Positions 8,930 through 18,195 are shown, counted from the first letter of the stretch. The stretch is DNA of 48,860 nt from Bdellovibrionales bacterium (GCA_020850475.1 JADZEO010000029.1:1-48860); one strand, 5' to 3'. Numbers and translations: made by a program. The notes: generated from the sequence alone by a model not told the origin.

Positions 8930-9616
8930 ATGCGGGAATGGGGAATTGGAGTTCGGGGGGTGAGGGCCACGGTTGTTACGGGCTTGGTGATTTTAATCGT
9001 GGGTTGCGGAGATTCCGCCGATCCCGAGCGCGCACCGTCTTCAAATGGCAGTCGATTTCGTGAGTGCCAAGATCAAGAGTTGGGCGAGCTTCATGCTCTG
9101 GGGGGACGGCTTGTTTCCCCTCAACAAGTCCCCCTCGGGCGCTACGAATACCGGGGCAGTCGCCTGCTGGTCACTCAAAGTGAGCGCGGAAAAACCCGGG
9201 CTGCCGTGTACATAGAAGATGCGGTGCCTCGCCAAGGCGATCCTTCCACTCAACTGCTTTGCACCCGTGGCTTTGGAACTCTGCGCCTCGAAGGACAGAT
9301 CGAAGTTCCCGCGGTGGTGGAAATCGACCGCAAACGCCAGTGGAACATCGAACGCCAACGCTCCCTGGAAGTCGACATGGGTGCCACGGATGTGGTCCAC
9401 GTCGCCAATCACCTTCAACAAAAAGCGCTCTGGACCCCTCAACAGCTGGTGAAGGAGATGGAAACTCGGCGCCTACAAAATGGCGATCTATTTTTAGTCG
9501 AAGTCGACGCTCAAACTCTGGATTTGGTGATGATCGAGGAGTCCGCCAAAACCGATGGTTCCACGGTGCGCAAGTCCGTGCGAGTGCGGCTTCGCCAGGT
9601 GACCACCAACAACTAA
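8930..9616 (+). CDS. Lipoprotein, unknown function
   Basis: About 228 residues. A signal peptide ends in the lipobox LIVGC followed by GDSAD; the acidic residues do not form the inner-membrane retention signal Asp at +2. An ATG at 8924 also exists, but AAAAGGGG is better spaced for the ATG at 8930. The mature part has two Cys and mixed strand/helix character without recognisable motifs. It lies about 150 bases after the kinase-like gene and converges on the cyclophilin gene. Confidence 0.7.
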   Translation: MREWGIGVRGVRATVVTGLVILIVGCGDSADPERAPSSNGSRFRECQDQELGELHALGGRLVSPQQVPLGRYEYRGSRLLVTQSERGKTRAAVYIEDAVPRQGDPSTQLLCTRGFGTLRLEGQIEVPAVVEIDRKRQWNIERQRSLEVDMGATDVVHVANHLQQKALWTPQQLVKEMETRRLQNGDLFLVEVDAQTLDLVMIEESAKTDGSTVRKSVRVRLRQVTTNN

Positions 9617-9633
9617 TGCCGCTGTCTGCTGAG

Positions 9634-9671
9634 GTGGGACGGCCCTTGAAAAACGCCGGGCCGTCGCCCAC
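9634..9671. terminator. Hairpin between convergent genes
   Basis: GTGGGACGGCCC (9634-9645) pairs with GGGCCGTCGCCCAC (9658-9671), leaving small bulges, around a 12-base loop. It lies between the stop codons of the lipoprotein gene (9616) and the cyclophilin gene (9684), so it can serve both. No long T-run follows on either side. Confidence 0.5.
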
Positions 9672-9683
9672 TCAATCGCGGTC

Positions 9684-10346
9684 TTACTTAATGATGCTTG
9701 CGGATTTGATGTAGTCCATATTGGGAAAGTTCTTTTTCAAATAGGTATTCCCTTCGGACTGAATGGCGCCCTGATCGGGGCGCTCGCCGTATTCGGTGTT
9801 AAGGTTTTTAACCACATCCATTCCTTCCACCACCTTGGCAAAAGGCGAAAAACCCATATCATCGAGTCGGGCGTTGTCATTGAGATTAATAAAAAGTTGC
9901 GTGGTGCGCGTGTTCGGTCCAGCCGTGGCAAAGGTGAGATACCCGGCCTTGTTGGATTCTTTAACGGTATCATCGTTGATGATTTTTTCACGCCACTTAG
10001 AAGACTGCTTGGGGTCCCCGTGAATACCAAATTGGACCACAAAGCCCTTTACGACGCGAAAAAAAGCAGTGTCAGAAAAAAATCCTTGCTGAATCATCTC
10101 GTAAAAACGATCGACCCCTTTGGGTGCCCAATCCCGGTGAGCCTCGACCACAAATTTACCCTTCGTGGTTTCGAACGCGACCTTAAAGACCTCTGGTGTT
10201 GAATTCATGGCTCCTGCCTTTCCCGTCGCCGCGGCTTCGGATTTGGTTTTGGCCTCATCGGCCTTTTTGGTTTTTTCGGTTTCTGCTCGTCCCGGCAACG
10301 CGATCAACATTGCGGCTAAGCCCAGCAAAAGTGCAGCTCGTTTCAT
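9684..10346 (-). CDS. Periplasmic cyclophilin-type peptidyl-prolyl isomerase
   Basis: 220 residues from the ATG at 10346, which has GGAGG about eight bases upstream. A signal peptide ends near LPGRA-ETE and is followed by a Lys/Ala/Glu-rich linker (about 24-50). The cyclophilin domain follows: FETTKGKFVVE, the active-site stretch FFRVVKGFVVQFG (usually FHRVI..FMIQGG), TRTTQLFINLNDN and FAKVVEGMDVV. These enzymes catalyse cis-trans isomerisation before proline and assist folding of exported proteins. The FFRV version replaces the usual His next to the catalytic Arg, and FG replaces GG, as in other divergent bacterial cyclophilins, but the Arg is kept. It is monocistronic and divergent from the LuxR-type gene. 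Confidence 0.88.
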   Translation of the reverse strand: MKRAALLLGLAAMLIALPGRAETEKTKKADEAKTKSEAAATGKAGAMNSTPEVFKVAFETTKGKFVVEAHRDWAPKGVDRFYEMIQQGFFSDTAFFRVVKGFVVQFGIHGDPKQSSKWREKIINDDTVKESNKAGYLTFATAGPNTRTTQLFINLNDNARLDDMGFSPFAKVVEGMDVVKNLNTEYGERPDQGAIQSEGNTYLKKNFPNMDYIKSASIIK

Positions 10347-10493
10347 ACTCTTGTCCTCCACAGGTGCAAAATTCTAACGATCTCCCCCTTCGCGGCCAAG
10401 AGTTGACACGGGTTAGCGAAGGCACTGATTCGCCAGATTGCCGGGCCAATATCGAGTGACAGACTCCAGCGAGCGAGGCTAAGTTCAAAGGCG

Positions 10494-10997
10494 ATGGAAA
10501 AGCCCTTTATCGTCATTGTTTTGTTGATTGTAGCCGTTTTGTCGGTGTGGGACATTGCCAGCGATTGGAGCACCACGGGGTTTGGACTGCATATTGCGCT
10601 GGAAGCCCTGCTCCTGATTGGCGCCGGCACGGGCATGGCCTTAGTGCTGAGGCAATGGTTGAGGTTACGACGCAAAACCACTGAATTGCAGCAGGATTTG
10701 ACCCGAGTTTCACAACTCAATGAGCAGTACCGTCTCGAAGCACGCCAGTTTGCCGAAGGCCTTCAAGGCTCGATAGACCGACAGATGGATCGCTGGAAGT
10801 TGAGTGAAGCCGAAAAGCAAGTGGCTTATTTACTGATCAAGGGCTTTTCCACCAAAGAGGTCGCTGAATTGCGCAACACCTCGGAAAAGACCGTGCGCCA
10901 ACAATGCACCCAAATCTATCGTAAAGCCAATCTCGAGGGTCGGGCTGATCTGGCGGCTTTTTTTCTCGAAGATTTGCTTTCTCCACCTGGCCAGTAA
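10494..10997 (+). CDS. Membrane-anchored LuxR-type regulator
   Basis: 167 residues. Two membrane helices (about 5-22 and 33-53) precede a coiled-coil stretch (about 58-98). The C-terminus is a LuxR/NarL-type helix-turn-helix (101-160) with the hallmarks LSEAEKQVAYLLIKGFSTKEVAE and TSEKTVRQQCTQIYRKANL. There is no receiver or ligand-binding domain. Signal input would therefore come through the membrane segments or a partner, and the DNA-binding domain would act from the membrane or after release. The patatin gene starts 28 bases downstream on the same strand and is the most obvious candidate target or operon partner. Confidence 0.85.
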   Translation: MEKPFIVIVLLIVAVLSVWDIASDWSTTGFGLHIALEALLLIGAGTGMALVLRQWLRLRRKTTELQQDLTRVSQLNEQYRLEARQFAEGLQGSIDRQMDRWKLSEAEKQVAYLLIKGFSTKEVAELRNTSEKTVRQQCTQIYRKANLEGRADLAAFFLEDLLSPPGQ

Positions 10998-11025
10998 TCA
11001 AAAATCGAGTATGATTTAGTGCAGA

Positions 11026-12183
11026 ATGGAGATCGTTAGAAATCCACATAAAGACCCCGCCTCACGCACCGTGGGCTTGGTCCTTTCTGGAGGGGGCGCC
11101 CGCGGCGCCTACCAAGCGGGTGTCGTTCGAGCTCTTTATGAAATCTCCAAAGAACTCAATCGTCCCGATATTTTTCGCATTATTTCGGGCGTGAGTGCCG
11201 GCGCGATCAACGCTGCCTTTCTGGCCTCACACATGGAAGACTTGGACCTCGCCACCGCAGCCATGTGTCGACTCTGGCAGAACCTCAAAGCCGAAGATGT
11301 GTTTTCCACCCGCTACTCCGACATCGCTCGCAGCGCCAGCCGGGTGATTCGCAGCCTGTCGTTTGGTGGGATGAGCCAGAGCCTCACGGCCGATCACATT
11401 TCGCTTCTGGATACGGCACCACTCAATGATTTGCTTCGGCAGGCGATTGTCTTCCCGCAAATTCAGAAAAACATCGACGCGGGAATCCTCAAGGCCGTGA
11501 GTGTCACGGCGACCGACTACACCACTTCGCTTGGCATCACTTTCGTTCAAGGAACTCCCGAAATTACCATGTGGCATCGCGCCCGCCGACACAGCCTGCG
11601 GACCGATCTCACCTTGGATCATGTGATGGCTTCGAGTGCGATCCCCATATTTTTCCCACCCATTAAGGTCGAAGGGCGAGATTATGGCGACGGGTGTTTA
11701 CGTAACCAAGCCCCTTTAAGTCCCACTGTTCACTTAGGAGCGAATCGCTTGTTGGTGGTGGGGGTTCGGGCTTCACGACGGGTCCACATCAACAACACGA
11801 AGCCGATGCGGGCGACGCTCGGGCGGATTGCGAGCGTGCTCGTGAACGCCATCTTTATGGACGCCATTGAAGCTGACCTTGAGCGGCTGCACATTATCAA
11901 CCAAGCCCTGGGTCAAAATGCTGATCCCAGTGGACCGCCGGGACTGCGTCCAGTAGTACCTTTTTACCTCAAGCCCTCTCGGGACATTGGACAAATTGCG
12001 TTTTTGCACGGCGATCGCTTGCCACGAGTGATTCGCTACCTCATGGGAGGCCTGGGCTCGGCCGAAGAAACCTCGGATTTGTTGAGCTATCTGTTGTTTG
12101 ATCCCCAATATTGTTCGGAGCTCGTGGAGCTCGGCTACCAGGACACCAAGGCCCGTACGGCCGAGTTGGCTTTGTTTTTGTGA
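11026..12183 (+). CDS. Patatin-like phospholipase
   Basis: 385 residues. The oxyanion loop SGGGARGAYQ (21-30), the nucleophile elbow GVSAG (Ser57) and the catalytic Asp of the DG motif (Asp222 in YGDGCLR) are all present, so the Ser-Asp dyad is intact. Patatins hydrolyse acyl chains from phospholipids and neutral lipids. No signal peptide is visible; the protein is probably cytoplasmic or membrane-peripheral unless a secretion system exports it. The roughly 130 residues after the dyad are longer than in minimal patatins. No strong ribosome-binding site precedes the ATG, which fits coupling to the upstream regulator gene. Confidence 0.9.
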   Translation: MEIVRNPHKDPASRTVGLVLSGGGARGAYQAGVVRALYEISKELNRPDIFRIISGVSAGAINAAFLASHMEDLDLATAAMCRLWQNLKAEDVFSTRYSDIARSASRVIRSLSFGGMSQSLTADHISLLDTAPLNDLLRQAIVFPQIQKNIDAGILKAVSVTATDYTTSLGITFVQGTPEITMWHRARRHSLRTDLTLDHVMASSAIPIFFPPIKVEGRDYGDGCLRNQAPLSPTVHLGANRLLVVGVRASRRVHINNTKPMRATLGRIASVLVNAIFMDAIEADLERLHIINQALGQNADPSGPPGLRPVVPFYLKPSRDIGQIAFLHGDRLPRVIRYLMGGLGSAEETSDLLSYLLFDPQYCSELVELGYQDTKARTAELALFL

Positions 12184-12196
12184 CGGTCAGCCTCCC

Positions 12197-12235
12197 AAAA
12201 AAAAAAAAAGACAGAACACCCTTGGGCATTCTGTC
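12197..12235 (-). terminator. Rho-independent terminator of the lipoprotein gene
   Basis: On the minus strand GACAGAATGCCC pairs with GGGTGTTCTGTC (12210-12235), with minor internal mismatches, and is followed by 13 consecutive T (A-run 12197-12209 on the plus strand). This is the strongest terminator in the window. It belongs to the minus-strand gene ending at 12285 and may also stop readthrough from the patatin gene. Confidence 0.9.
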
Positions 12236-12284
12236 TCGCTACCAACGTTCTCTGGTTAAGACTGTCTCTCACTAACCCAACCGT

Positions 12285-13244
12285 TTACTGACAAGCCGGA
12301 AGTTCCCGCTCTTTGACTTCATCACCCTTGGTGATTTTCACTTTACCACAACCTAAAAACTCAATCGATCCGGCTTTAAGTTCAGAACCTCGGGTCCAAC
12401 TCGCCTTGAGAACTCCCGAGACGGGGCATCGGCAAGTCTCTTCGAAGACCAAATTCACCGGCGAAAATCGCGCCGTGTATTGGGCGAGATTGTGGTCGAT
12501 GCGCAGAGTGCCGCCGTTGACCGTCCGGTTAGGAGCCTGAAAACGTGAACCCTCAACACCGATTTCACCCTCAGTTGATATTGAAATGTCCGCCACTTTG
12601 CGAGCATTGCGATTATAGAATTGCACATGCTTACCCAAGATCTCCAAGGACCAGGCCGGCAGATTGGCACTGCTGCTCTCAACTCGACTCAACACCGAGC
12701 CACCACCGAGTTCTTCACCTAAGTAATTGGTGTGCCGAGCGCTGGATTTTGCAACCGCTCCACCCAAAATACGGTCGGCAACCAAGGCCAGGGTCCGATT
12801 CACTTGATTCCCCTCGACGGCTAAGCTGCAATCTTGATTGTTGAAATCAAGGCGCACAAATCCGCGCAGAATAAGTCTTGTGCCTCTTACGCGACAGCCG
12901 TCATATTGAGCGAGTTTAAAAGAGGAACCCTCGTTTTCGGTTTGGCAGGCCTGCTGGCGGGCTGGCAAACCACAAAGTGGAATTCGCGGATCGGCATTCA
13001 CGTCGCCCGAGGTATTGGCAAATACCGCAATCGACGAATCGGTCGCGGCAAAAGTCGTGTCATCGCTTTCGGCTGCGTCCAGTCCTTCGCTGCTGGATTT
13101 ACTGAGGGACTCTACTGCCGATTCGACGGCATAGGTGTCAGTATCAAAACTCTCGGCCGTATTGTTGGCCGACGGGCTGTTCGCCCCCTTACAACCGCTC
13201 AGCCCAAGGCCTACGATCATGACTAAGACATACCACTGACGCAT
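12285..13244 (-). CDS. Cys-rich lipoprotein, unknown function
   Basis: 319 residues from the ATG at 13244, chosen because AGGAG lies seven bases upstream; a longer frame to 13289 would put a basic extension before the signal peptide. The lipobox is LSGC. A Ser/Ala/Asp-rich disordered segment follows, then a folded region with about eight further Cys (for example CGLPARQQACQ, CRCPVSG and the C-terminal LPACQ), suggesting periplasmic disulfides and strand-rich structure. No family is recognised. It has its own strong terminator and appears to be monocistronic. Confidence 0.75.
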   Translation of the reverse strand: MRQWYVLVMIVGLGLSGCKGANSPSANNTAESFDTDTYAVESAVESLSKSSSEGLDAAESDDTTFAATDSSIAVFANTSGDVNADPRIPLCGLPARQQACQTENEGSSFKLAQYDGCRVRGTRLILRGFVRLDFNNQDCSLAVEGNQVNRTLALVADRILGGAVAKSSARHTNYLGEELGGGSVLSRVESSSANLPAWSLEILGKHVQFYNRNARKVADISISTEGEIGVEGSRFQAPNRTVNGGTLRIDHNLAQYTARFSPVNLVFEETCRCPVSGVLKASWTRGSELKAGSIEFLGCGKVKITKGDEVKERELPACQ

Positions 13245-13375
13245 CTTACGACTCCTGGTTAAGAAATTTGTTGGGAATTTAAGCATCAAGGAAGTGACGT
13301 GCAGCTGGTTGAGAAACCCGGCCCAGGAGGAAAAGTTGCGCGGTCTTTTGAATAATATTTTATCTAGTGTTTACA

Positions 13376-13391
13376 AATACTTACAAGTATT
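13376..13391. promoter_or_regulatory. 16-bp palindrome, possible operator
   Basis: AATACTT-AC-AAGTATT is a perfect inverted repeat with 7-bp arms and a 2-bp centre. It lies in the divergent region between the lipoprotein gene (start 13244) and the ETF dehydrogenase gene (start 13536), within an AT-rich stretch that includes TTACAAATACTTACAAGTAT. An operator for either gene is plausible; the cognate regulator is unknown. Confidence 0.4.
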
Positions 13392-13535
13392 AAAAGGAGC
13401 TGCCGTAGGTCCCCCACCGGCAACCCTCTTAGCAAAAAAATGATGCTGTGTCTCAAGTGGTGAGAGCCCCTGTAAAATCCGGTATTGAAAATCTCGAGAT
13501 CAACAACGGCAAAAAGTTTGAGTGAGGAGAAGTTC

Positions 13536-15188
13536 ATGTCTCAAGAATCCCGTTTTGTTCCCGCCCAATACCAAAAACCCCTGGCTTGGGATCAATTGAT
13601 TCTTAACGACGTACCAGAAAATCCCGATGCCGTGCCGATGGACGTGGTGTTCGTTGGTGGGGGCCCGGCTGGACTCTGTGGCGCAATTGAACTGGCGCGC
13701 TTGGTGAAAGACGATAACGAAAAAGGCGGAAGCCTGGGCTCGGTTGAAATTGGGGTGCTCGAAAAAGCCAGTTCCCTCGGCGGACACTCGCTCTCGGGGG
13801 CCGTGGTTAATCCCATGGCTCTGCAAATGCTATTTCCTGATTTAAAAACCGCGGATTTTCCGTTTCGCCAGCCAGTGCCTGGGGACGCCGTCTACATGCT
13901 CAACGGGACGGGAGCGTTTCGCTTGCCCACCCCGCCGACGATGCATAACACGGGAAACTACGTGGCCTCGATTTGTGAGATCGTGCGCTGGCTCGGCGGC
14001 AAGGCCGAAGAATTGGGCGTGAATTTACTGACGAGTTTTCCAGCCGACTCGCTTTTGGTTCGCAACAACAAGGTCGAAGGAGTGCGCACCACGGCTGCGG
14101 GCCTTGACCGCAACAGCCAACCAGGTGGTCAGTACATGCCGCCGACGGATATCATGGCGCAAATCACCGTCTTGACCGAAGGGACTCGCGGCCCCCTGAC
14201 CCAGGCCTACTTAAATTGGCAAAAAGTTTCGGCTCCCGCGCCACAAATTTACGCCTTAGGGGTCAAGGAAGTTTGGCGTCTTAAGAAAACTCCCGAATCC
14301 GTGATTCACACCATGGGCTGGCCACTGCCGACGGATGCCTTTGGTGGAAGCTTTTTCTATCCAATGGGCGATGATATGGCGGCGCTGGGGCTCGTGGTGG
14401 GACTCGATTATCGACAGAGCGCGCTCGATGTACACAAGATGCTGCAACAACTGAAGGAACACACCTTGTTTAAACCCTACTTTGCGGGCGGCAGTATTGT
14501 GGAGTGGGGAGCTAAGACCATTCCAGAAGGCGGGTTTCACTCGCTCCCGAGCCGCTTGCATGGCGATGGCATTTTGCTCGCTGGCGATTGCGTCGGGATG
14601 GTGAATGTTCCGGCCCTCAAAGGTATTCACTACGCCATGCTCGCGGGAATCTTTGCCGCGCGCTCGGCCTTTCAGGCCCTCAAGGCCAAAAACACCAGTG
14701 CCGCGCAGCTGAGTTCCTACGACCAAATGGTTAAAAACTCCGTGATCCATCAAGATCTCTACAAAGTTCGCAATATGCGCCAGGCCTTTAAGTCCGGCTT
14801 TTATGTCGGAGGAGCCAAAGCCGCCATGATGACTCTCACCGCCGGCCATTTTCCCGGCGGCGCTCCTCACCATGAAGAAGACGCCCAAGAGTGGAAGCAA
14901 ACCACCAAGGGTGAAAAAGGCGTGGGGCTAAGCAAAGTGGATGCGGTTTATTTGTCAGCCAACAAAACCCGCGATGATATTCCCTCGCATTTAAGTGTGG
15001 CCGACGCCGTCCCACCTCATGTCGCAGATTTTTATACTCATATGTGCCCCGCCGGTGTTTATGAAATGCAAGGTGATCGTTTGGTGGTGAACGCCCCCAA
15101 TTGTGTTGATTGCAAAGCCACCGACGTGTTGGGTCCCCGCTGGCGCCCCCGCGAAGGCGGCAGCGGACCTAATTACACTGTGATGTGA
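13536..15188 (+). CDS. Electron transfer flavoprotein-ubiquinone oxidoreductase
   Basis: 550 residues from the ATG at 13536, with GAGGAG seven bases upstream. The enzyme takes electrons from reduced ETF (fed by acyl-CoA dehydrogenases) and passes them to ubiquinone at the membrane. The FAD-binding motif GGGPAGLCGAIELARL, the SLGGHSLSGAV segment, and the C-terminal THMCPAGVYE and GGSGPNY signatures identify the family, and the length is normal. The [4Fe-4S] region is odd: family members carry one Cys in CPAGVYE and three in CxxCxxC, but here the last motif reads NCVDCKATD. The fourth Cys is therefore absent. The ETF subunits and acyl-CoA dehydrogenases are not in the window. Confidence 0.93.
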   Translation: MSQESRFVPAQYQKPLAWDQLILNDVPENPDAVPMDVVFVGGGPAGLCGAIELARLVKDDNEKGGSLGSVEIGVLEKASSLGGHSLSGAVVNPMALQMLFPDLKTADFPFRQPVPGDAVYMLNGTGAFRLPTPPTMHNTGNYVASICEIVRWLGGKAEELGVNLLTSFPADSLLVRNNKVEGVRTTAAGLDRNSQPGGQYMPPTDIMAQITVLTEGTRGPLTQAYLNWQKVSAPAPQIYALGVKEVWRLKKTPESVIHTMGWPLPTDAFGGSFFYPMGDDMAALGLVVGLDYRQSALDVHKMLQQLKEHTLFKPYFAGGSIVEWGAKTIPEGGFHSLPSRLHGDGILLAGDCVGMVNVPALKGIHYAMLAGIFAARSAFQALKAKNTSAAQLSSYDQMVKNSVIHQDLYKVRNMRQAFKSGFYVGGAKAAMMTLTAGHFPGGAPHHEEDAQEWKQTTKGEKGVGLSKVDAVYLSANKTRDDIPSHLSVADAVPPHVADFYTHMCPAGVYEMQGDRLVVNAPNCVDCKATDVLGPRWRPREGGSGPNYTVM

Positions 15189-15208
15189 TCATTCACCCCG
15201 GATCAGAG

Positions 15209-16081
15209 TCAGCTGGCCAACATTTCGGCGACATTGCTCTCGAGCGTGAGAGCCTTAACAAATTGATCGGGCTGCTCCAGATGAGGAAAATGACCCGCGC
15301 GCGGAAACACCTTGACCTGATAATTGGCCAGTAAGGGCGACAACATCTGGTCGAGAGCTTTGGTTTTTACAATCGGGTCGCTCTCTCCGACGATGATCAG
15401 GGCTGGAACTTTTAAAGGTCGATCGATTTTTAAACGCTCACCTACTTGCACGATGTCTTGATTGACCGCCTGCCACGACACGAGATCAAGCTGCGCCTCC
15501 CGGTCCTCCATATGCCCCAACCATTCATCACGATAGTTGAGGTCGTACCAAAGGTGATCGAACAAACAAGGATCATGAAAGGCGATCTGCAGTGCCTGTT
15601 GCATCGGCCAATCAAACAACTGGCGGCTCTGCCCAAAAAAATTCTTCAACTGAGTCACGACCGGCATTTCTTTAAGACCCAAGAAGTCCTTGATTGAAAG
15701 ATCCACGAGCCGGCGTTGATAAGCGTAAATGTCCACATAAGGTGAGACCAAAACCAAGTGATCAATTTTGAGATTTTGTGACTCCACCATTTTGAGAATG
15801 GGCAAGGTCGAAAAACCGTGAGTCACCACTCCCCGCATTCGACAATCGACTAACGAGTTGTTGAGAAACTGGCTGGCCGAAAATAACCAATTATGAAAGG
15901 CGCGCTCCGCAAAAAACGTGTCTCCATCGGGACGCAGCTGCGAGGGCTCGTCCCAAAACTCCATTCGCAATTGACCACGGCCGAGGGCCATCGCCAACAT
16001 GCTCTGGTCGGGTAGACTGGACCACCCTGGCCCTCCTCCAAAATACAGGTAGCCTCGGGGGGCGGAGCTCGGATTCTTCAT
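15209..16081 (-). CDS. Alpha/beta hydrolase fold protein
   Basis: 290 residues from the ATG at 16081. A frame extending to a TTG at 16132 runs into a dispersed repeat, so the shorter start is preferred although its ribosome-binding site is weak. The nucleophile elbow reads THGFSTLP, so Ser is present but the last Gly of GxSxG is Thr-Leu. The acid is probably in IIVGESDPIV and the His in AGHFPHLEQPDQF. These features match the broad hydrolase family (esterases, C-C hydrolases); the substrate cannot be told. No signal peptide is visible. It is convergent with the ETF dehydrogenase gene and divergent from the HIT gene. Confidence 0.8.
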   Translation of the reverse strand: MKNPSSAPRGYLYFGGGPGWSSLPDQSMLAMALGRGQLRMEFWDEPSQLRPDGDTFFAERAFHNWLFSASQFLNNSLVDCRMRGVVTHGFSTLPILKMVESQNLKIDHLVLVSPYVDIYAYQRRLVDLSIKDFLGLKEMPVVTQLKNFFGQSRQLFDWPMQQALQIAFHDPCLFDHLWYDLNYRDEWLGHMEDREAQLDLVSWQAVNQDIVQVGERLKIDRPLKVPALIIVGESDPIVKTKALDQMLSPLLANYQVKVFPRAGHFPHLEQPDQFVKALTLESNVAEMLAS

Positions 16082-16130
16082 ACTCAACTTATCGGCCTGG
16101 TGGGTCTTGGTCTTGACGCTACGCTCTAAC

Positions 16131-16151
16131 AAAAAGTAGCAGGCACCTTTT
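16131..16151. repeat. Dispersed quasi-palindromic repeat, copy 1
   Basis: The sequence contains AAAAGTAGCAGGCACCTTTT, found three times in the window, always between genes. Copy 1 lies between the divergent hydrolase and HIT genes. The 20-mer matches its own reverse complement at 14 of 20 positions. Confidence 0.75.
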
Positions 16152-16189
16152 GACTGTGCTGAAATGACACAAGCTCGAGGGAGGTGCGC

Positions 16190-16528
16190 GTGAGCTTATT
16201 TATGAAAATTATCAATCGTGAGATACCCGCAAAAATTGTGTTTGAAGATGAGATTTGCTTGGCCTTTCGAGACATCTCTCCGCAGGCTCCGGTGCACATC
16301 TTGTTAATTCCCAAAAAGCCGATTGCCTCGATGGCCGACGTCGCGAGCTCCGATCAGGCCCTCTTGGGTCACTTGATGTTGAAGGCCTCGGCCATCGCGG
16401 CGCAAGAGGGTCTCAGTGAGAACGGCTACCGCGTAGTGATCAACACCAACCAACATGGTGGTCAAACGGTGTTTCACTTACACCTTCATATTCTTGGTGG
16501 AAGACAGATGGGTTGGCCGCCGGGTTAA
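16190..16528 (+). CDS. HIT-family nucleotide-binding protein (Hint type)
   Basis: 112 residues. The GTG at 16190 is chosen because GGGAGG (16179-16184) lies five bases upstream; an earlier GTG overlaps that site. The N-terminal FMKIINREIPAKIVFED and the catalytic HLHLHILGGR with C-terminal MGWPPG are textbook Hint features. Such proteins hydrolyse nucleoside phosphoramidates such as AMP-lysine. All three histidines of the HxHxH triad are present. The stop codon shares the palindromic TTAA with the stop of the convergent membrane-protein gene. Confidence 0.95.
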   Translation: MSLFMKIINREIPAKIVFEDEICLAFRDISPQAPVHILLIPKKPIASMADVASSDQALLGHLMLKASAIAAQEGLSENGYRVVINTNQHGGQTVFHLHLHILGGRQMGWPPG

Positions 16529-17934
16529 GCCGCGCCATCTTTGCGGTCAAAACTAAAATCCAGCAAATGCCCAAAGCGATTCATAAAGGTCTCGGGCTTA
16601 GAGCGTGTCGAGTAGTAAGCCGGGGAAGCCGAAGGCGCCAACCGGTGACTTTCGAGAAAAGCAAAAAACTCGCGGTGGGTGTCAGTCAAAAATCGGCCCG
16701 GCGGTTCCAGACGATGCTCAACCACCAGCACGGTATAAGAGCCAATCAAGAGCACCGGAAAACTCTCGTGGCGCTTGCGCAAGAACTCGGCAAAGTCGTG
16801 CAAAAATCCTTGGACCTCACCTATCCCCTGCTCTTCCAGCTTTCGGTAATAGGGAAGCAAATCGTAGGCCACCGCTTGAAAGTTCTCTGGGTCGAGTCGA
16901 ACCTTGCTGGAAAAATTTAAGTAGCGCTGAAGCAAAGTTTGGCTCATCGAATTGACGTGATTTTCCTTTTGCCGACGAATCAAATAGGCAAACCCTAAAA
17001 ACAAGCCAATGCCAGTAATACCCATCGATGCGGTCAGCACAAACTGCAGGTTGCTGCGCGCCTCATAAACAGTCCACGAAGTCAGGCCGCTAAACAAACC
17101 AAGGCCACACAAATAAGTAATCGCCTGATAGTGGCGAAAACCCACCTTACTCAAATGAGGAATAAAACTCAGATTTTCATTCTCTGCAGAGCGCATCAAG
17201 AATATCGGCAGACCCGACACCGCTTCAAAAATCGGAAGAGCCATCAGCAGAAACCACAACACCAAATCGTGAGAGCCCACCCCACTCAACTCCAGCGTCA
17301 GTGACTGACTTGCAATCCAAAATCCCAGCCACGCGGCTCCCCAATCATCAACGTCATCCTGCTTTCGCCAAGCACACCACAAACCATTGACGGCAACCAT
17401 TGCCGCAAGCCAAACGCCATTGAGTGCTTGCTCCACTGAGTTAGCCAAAAACGTGATGTTCAGCAAAGCGACGATGGTCCACCAGGAAGTGGCACCGCGA
17501 AAGCTAACGAGGCGACGAAAGCCGGTGGTCACAGCGGCAATGAGCAGGGCGGCCAGAATAGTTGATGGGACCTCCGGCCAAGCCAGGCGATCCAAAAACG
17601 AATTTTCACCTTGTAAACCCACACCCGCCAGCAGATAGCTCAAAGTGTAAAAAATCGACTGCCCGTTAAAGTCTCCCCGCCGCTCCCGCCAGTAGGCGGT
17701 GAGTAACCACGGCAAAAAAGAAAATACCAGGTAAGCGTTGAGACTTTCCCAGTGAAACAGACCGTAGAGGGCGGGGGCGGTCACCAAGGCCCAGGAGCCG
17801 ACTCGCCCTCGTCCTTCACCCCAAGAGGTAAAATGCAACACCGCCGAATGGGGAATCAACCATCGCATCAAAATGATAAGCACCGCCCCGACACCGAAGC
17901 CAGCTGCGATTACGAGGGAGGCTGCTTGATCCAT
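16525..17934 (-). CDS. Polytopic inner-membrane protein with cytosolic C-domain
   Basis: About 470 residues. Ten or more hydrophobic helices occupy roughly the first 330 residues. A soluble C-terminal domain of about 140 residues follows (from RRQKENHVNS), predominantly helical with a short strand FPVLLIGSYTVLVVEHRL. Start alternatives are ATG 17943 and TTG 17937; ATG 17934 lies 11 bases from GGAG. I see no transporter or glycosyltransferase signature. The arrangement, a membrane core with a soluble tail, could fit a sensor or channel, but no function is claimed. Confidence 0.7.
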   Translation of the reverse strand: MDQAASLVIAAGFGVGAVLIILMRWLIPHSAVLHFTSWGEGRGRVGSWALVTAPALYGLFHWESLNAYLVFSFLPWLLTAYWRERRGDFNGQSIFYTLSYLLAGVGLQGENSFLDRLAWPEVPSTILAALLIAAVTTGFRRLVSFRGATSWWTIVALLNITFLANSVEQALNGVWLAAMVAVNGLWCAWRKQDDVDDWGAAWLGFWIASQSLTLELSGVGSHDLVLWFLLMALPIFEAVSGLPIFLMRSAENENLSFIPHLSKVGFRHYQAITYLCGLGLFSGLTSWTVYEARSNLQFVLTASMGITGIGLFLGFAYLIRRQKENHVNSMSQTLLQRYLNFSSKVRLDPENFQAVAYDLLPYYRKLEEQGIGEVQGFLHDFAEFLRKRHESFPVLLIGSYTVLVVEHRLEPPGRFLTDTHREFFAFLESHRLAPSASPAYYSTRSKPETFMNRFGHLLDFSFDRKDGAA

Positions 17935-18152
17935 CAATATCATTTCTCCGATTTCACTACTCTCCCTTCTTTTCTCGACGTCAGTCGGTAAAAACTTAAT
18001 GAATTGAGTCCTCACTGGTTGCAAAAATTCTCAAGGGCGCACTCGGCTTTCTCAGTTTGGAGCAGGCCACTCCCCCGTGAGCAGGAACCGAGTTGGGAAG
18101 TTGTCTGGCATCTATTCCTGAGACGATGACGTTTCATAAATAAAATTTCTCG

Positions 18153-18168
18153 ATTGATCTCGATCAAT
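18153..18168. promoter_or_regulatory. Perfect FNR/Crp-family type box
   Basis: ATTGATC-TC-GATCAAT is a perfect palindrome containing TTGAT-N4-ATCAA (18154-18167), the consensus of FNR/Anr-type regulators. Its centre lies 35 bases before the ATG of the GAF histidine kinase. About 0.05 such 10-base matches are expected by chance in a window of this size. No FNR-type gene is visible here; the cyclic-nucleotide-domain protein at 40738-41880 has no recognised Crp helix-turn-helix. Confidence 0.5.
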
Positions 18169-18195
18169 ACCCTTTGATTCCGATAAGTAAATATC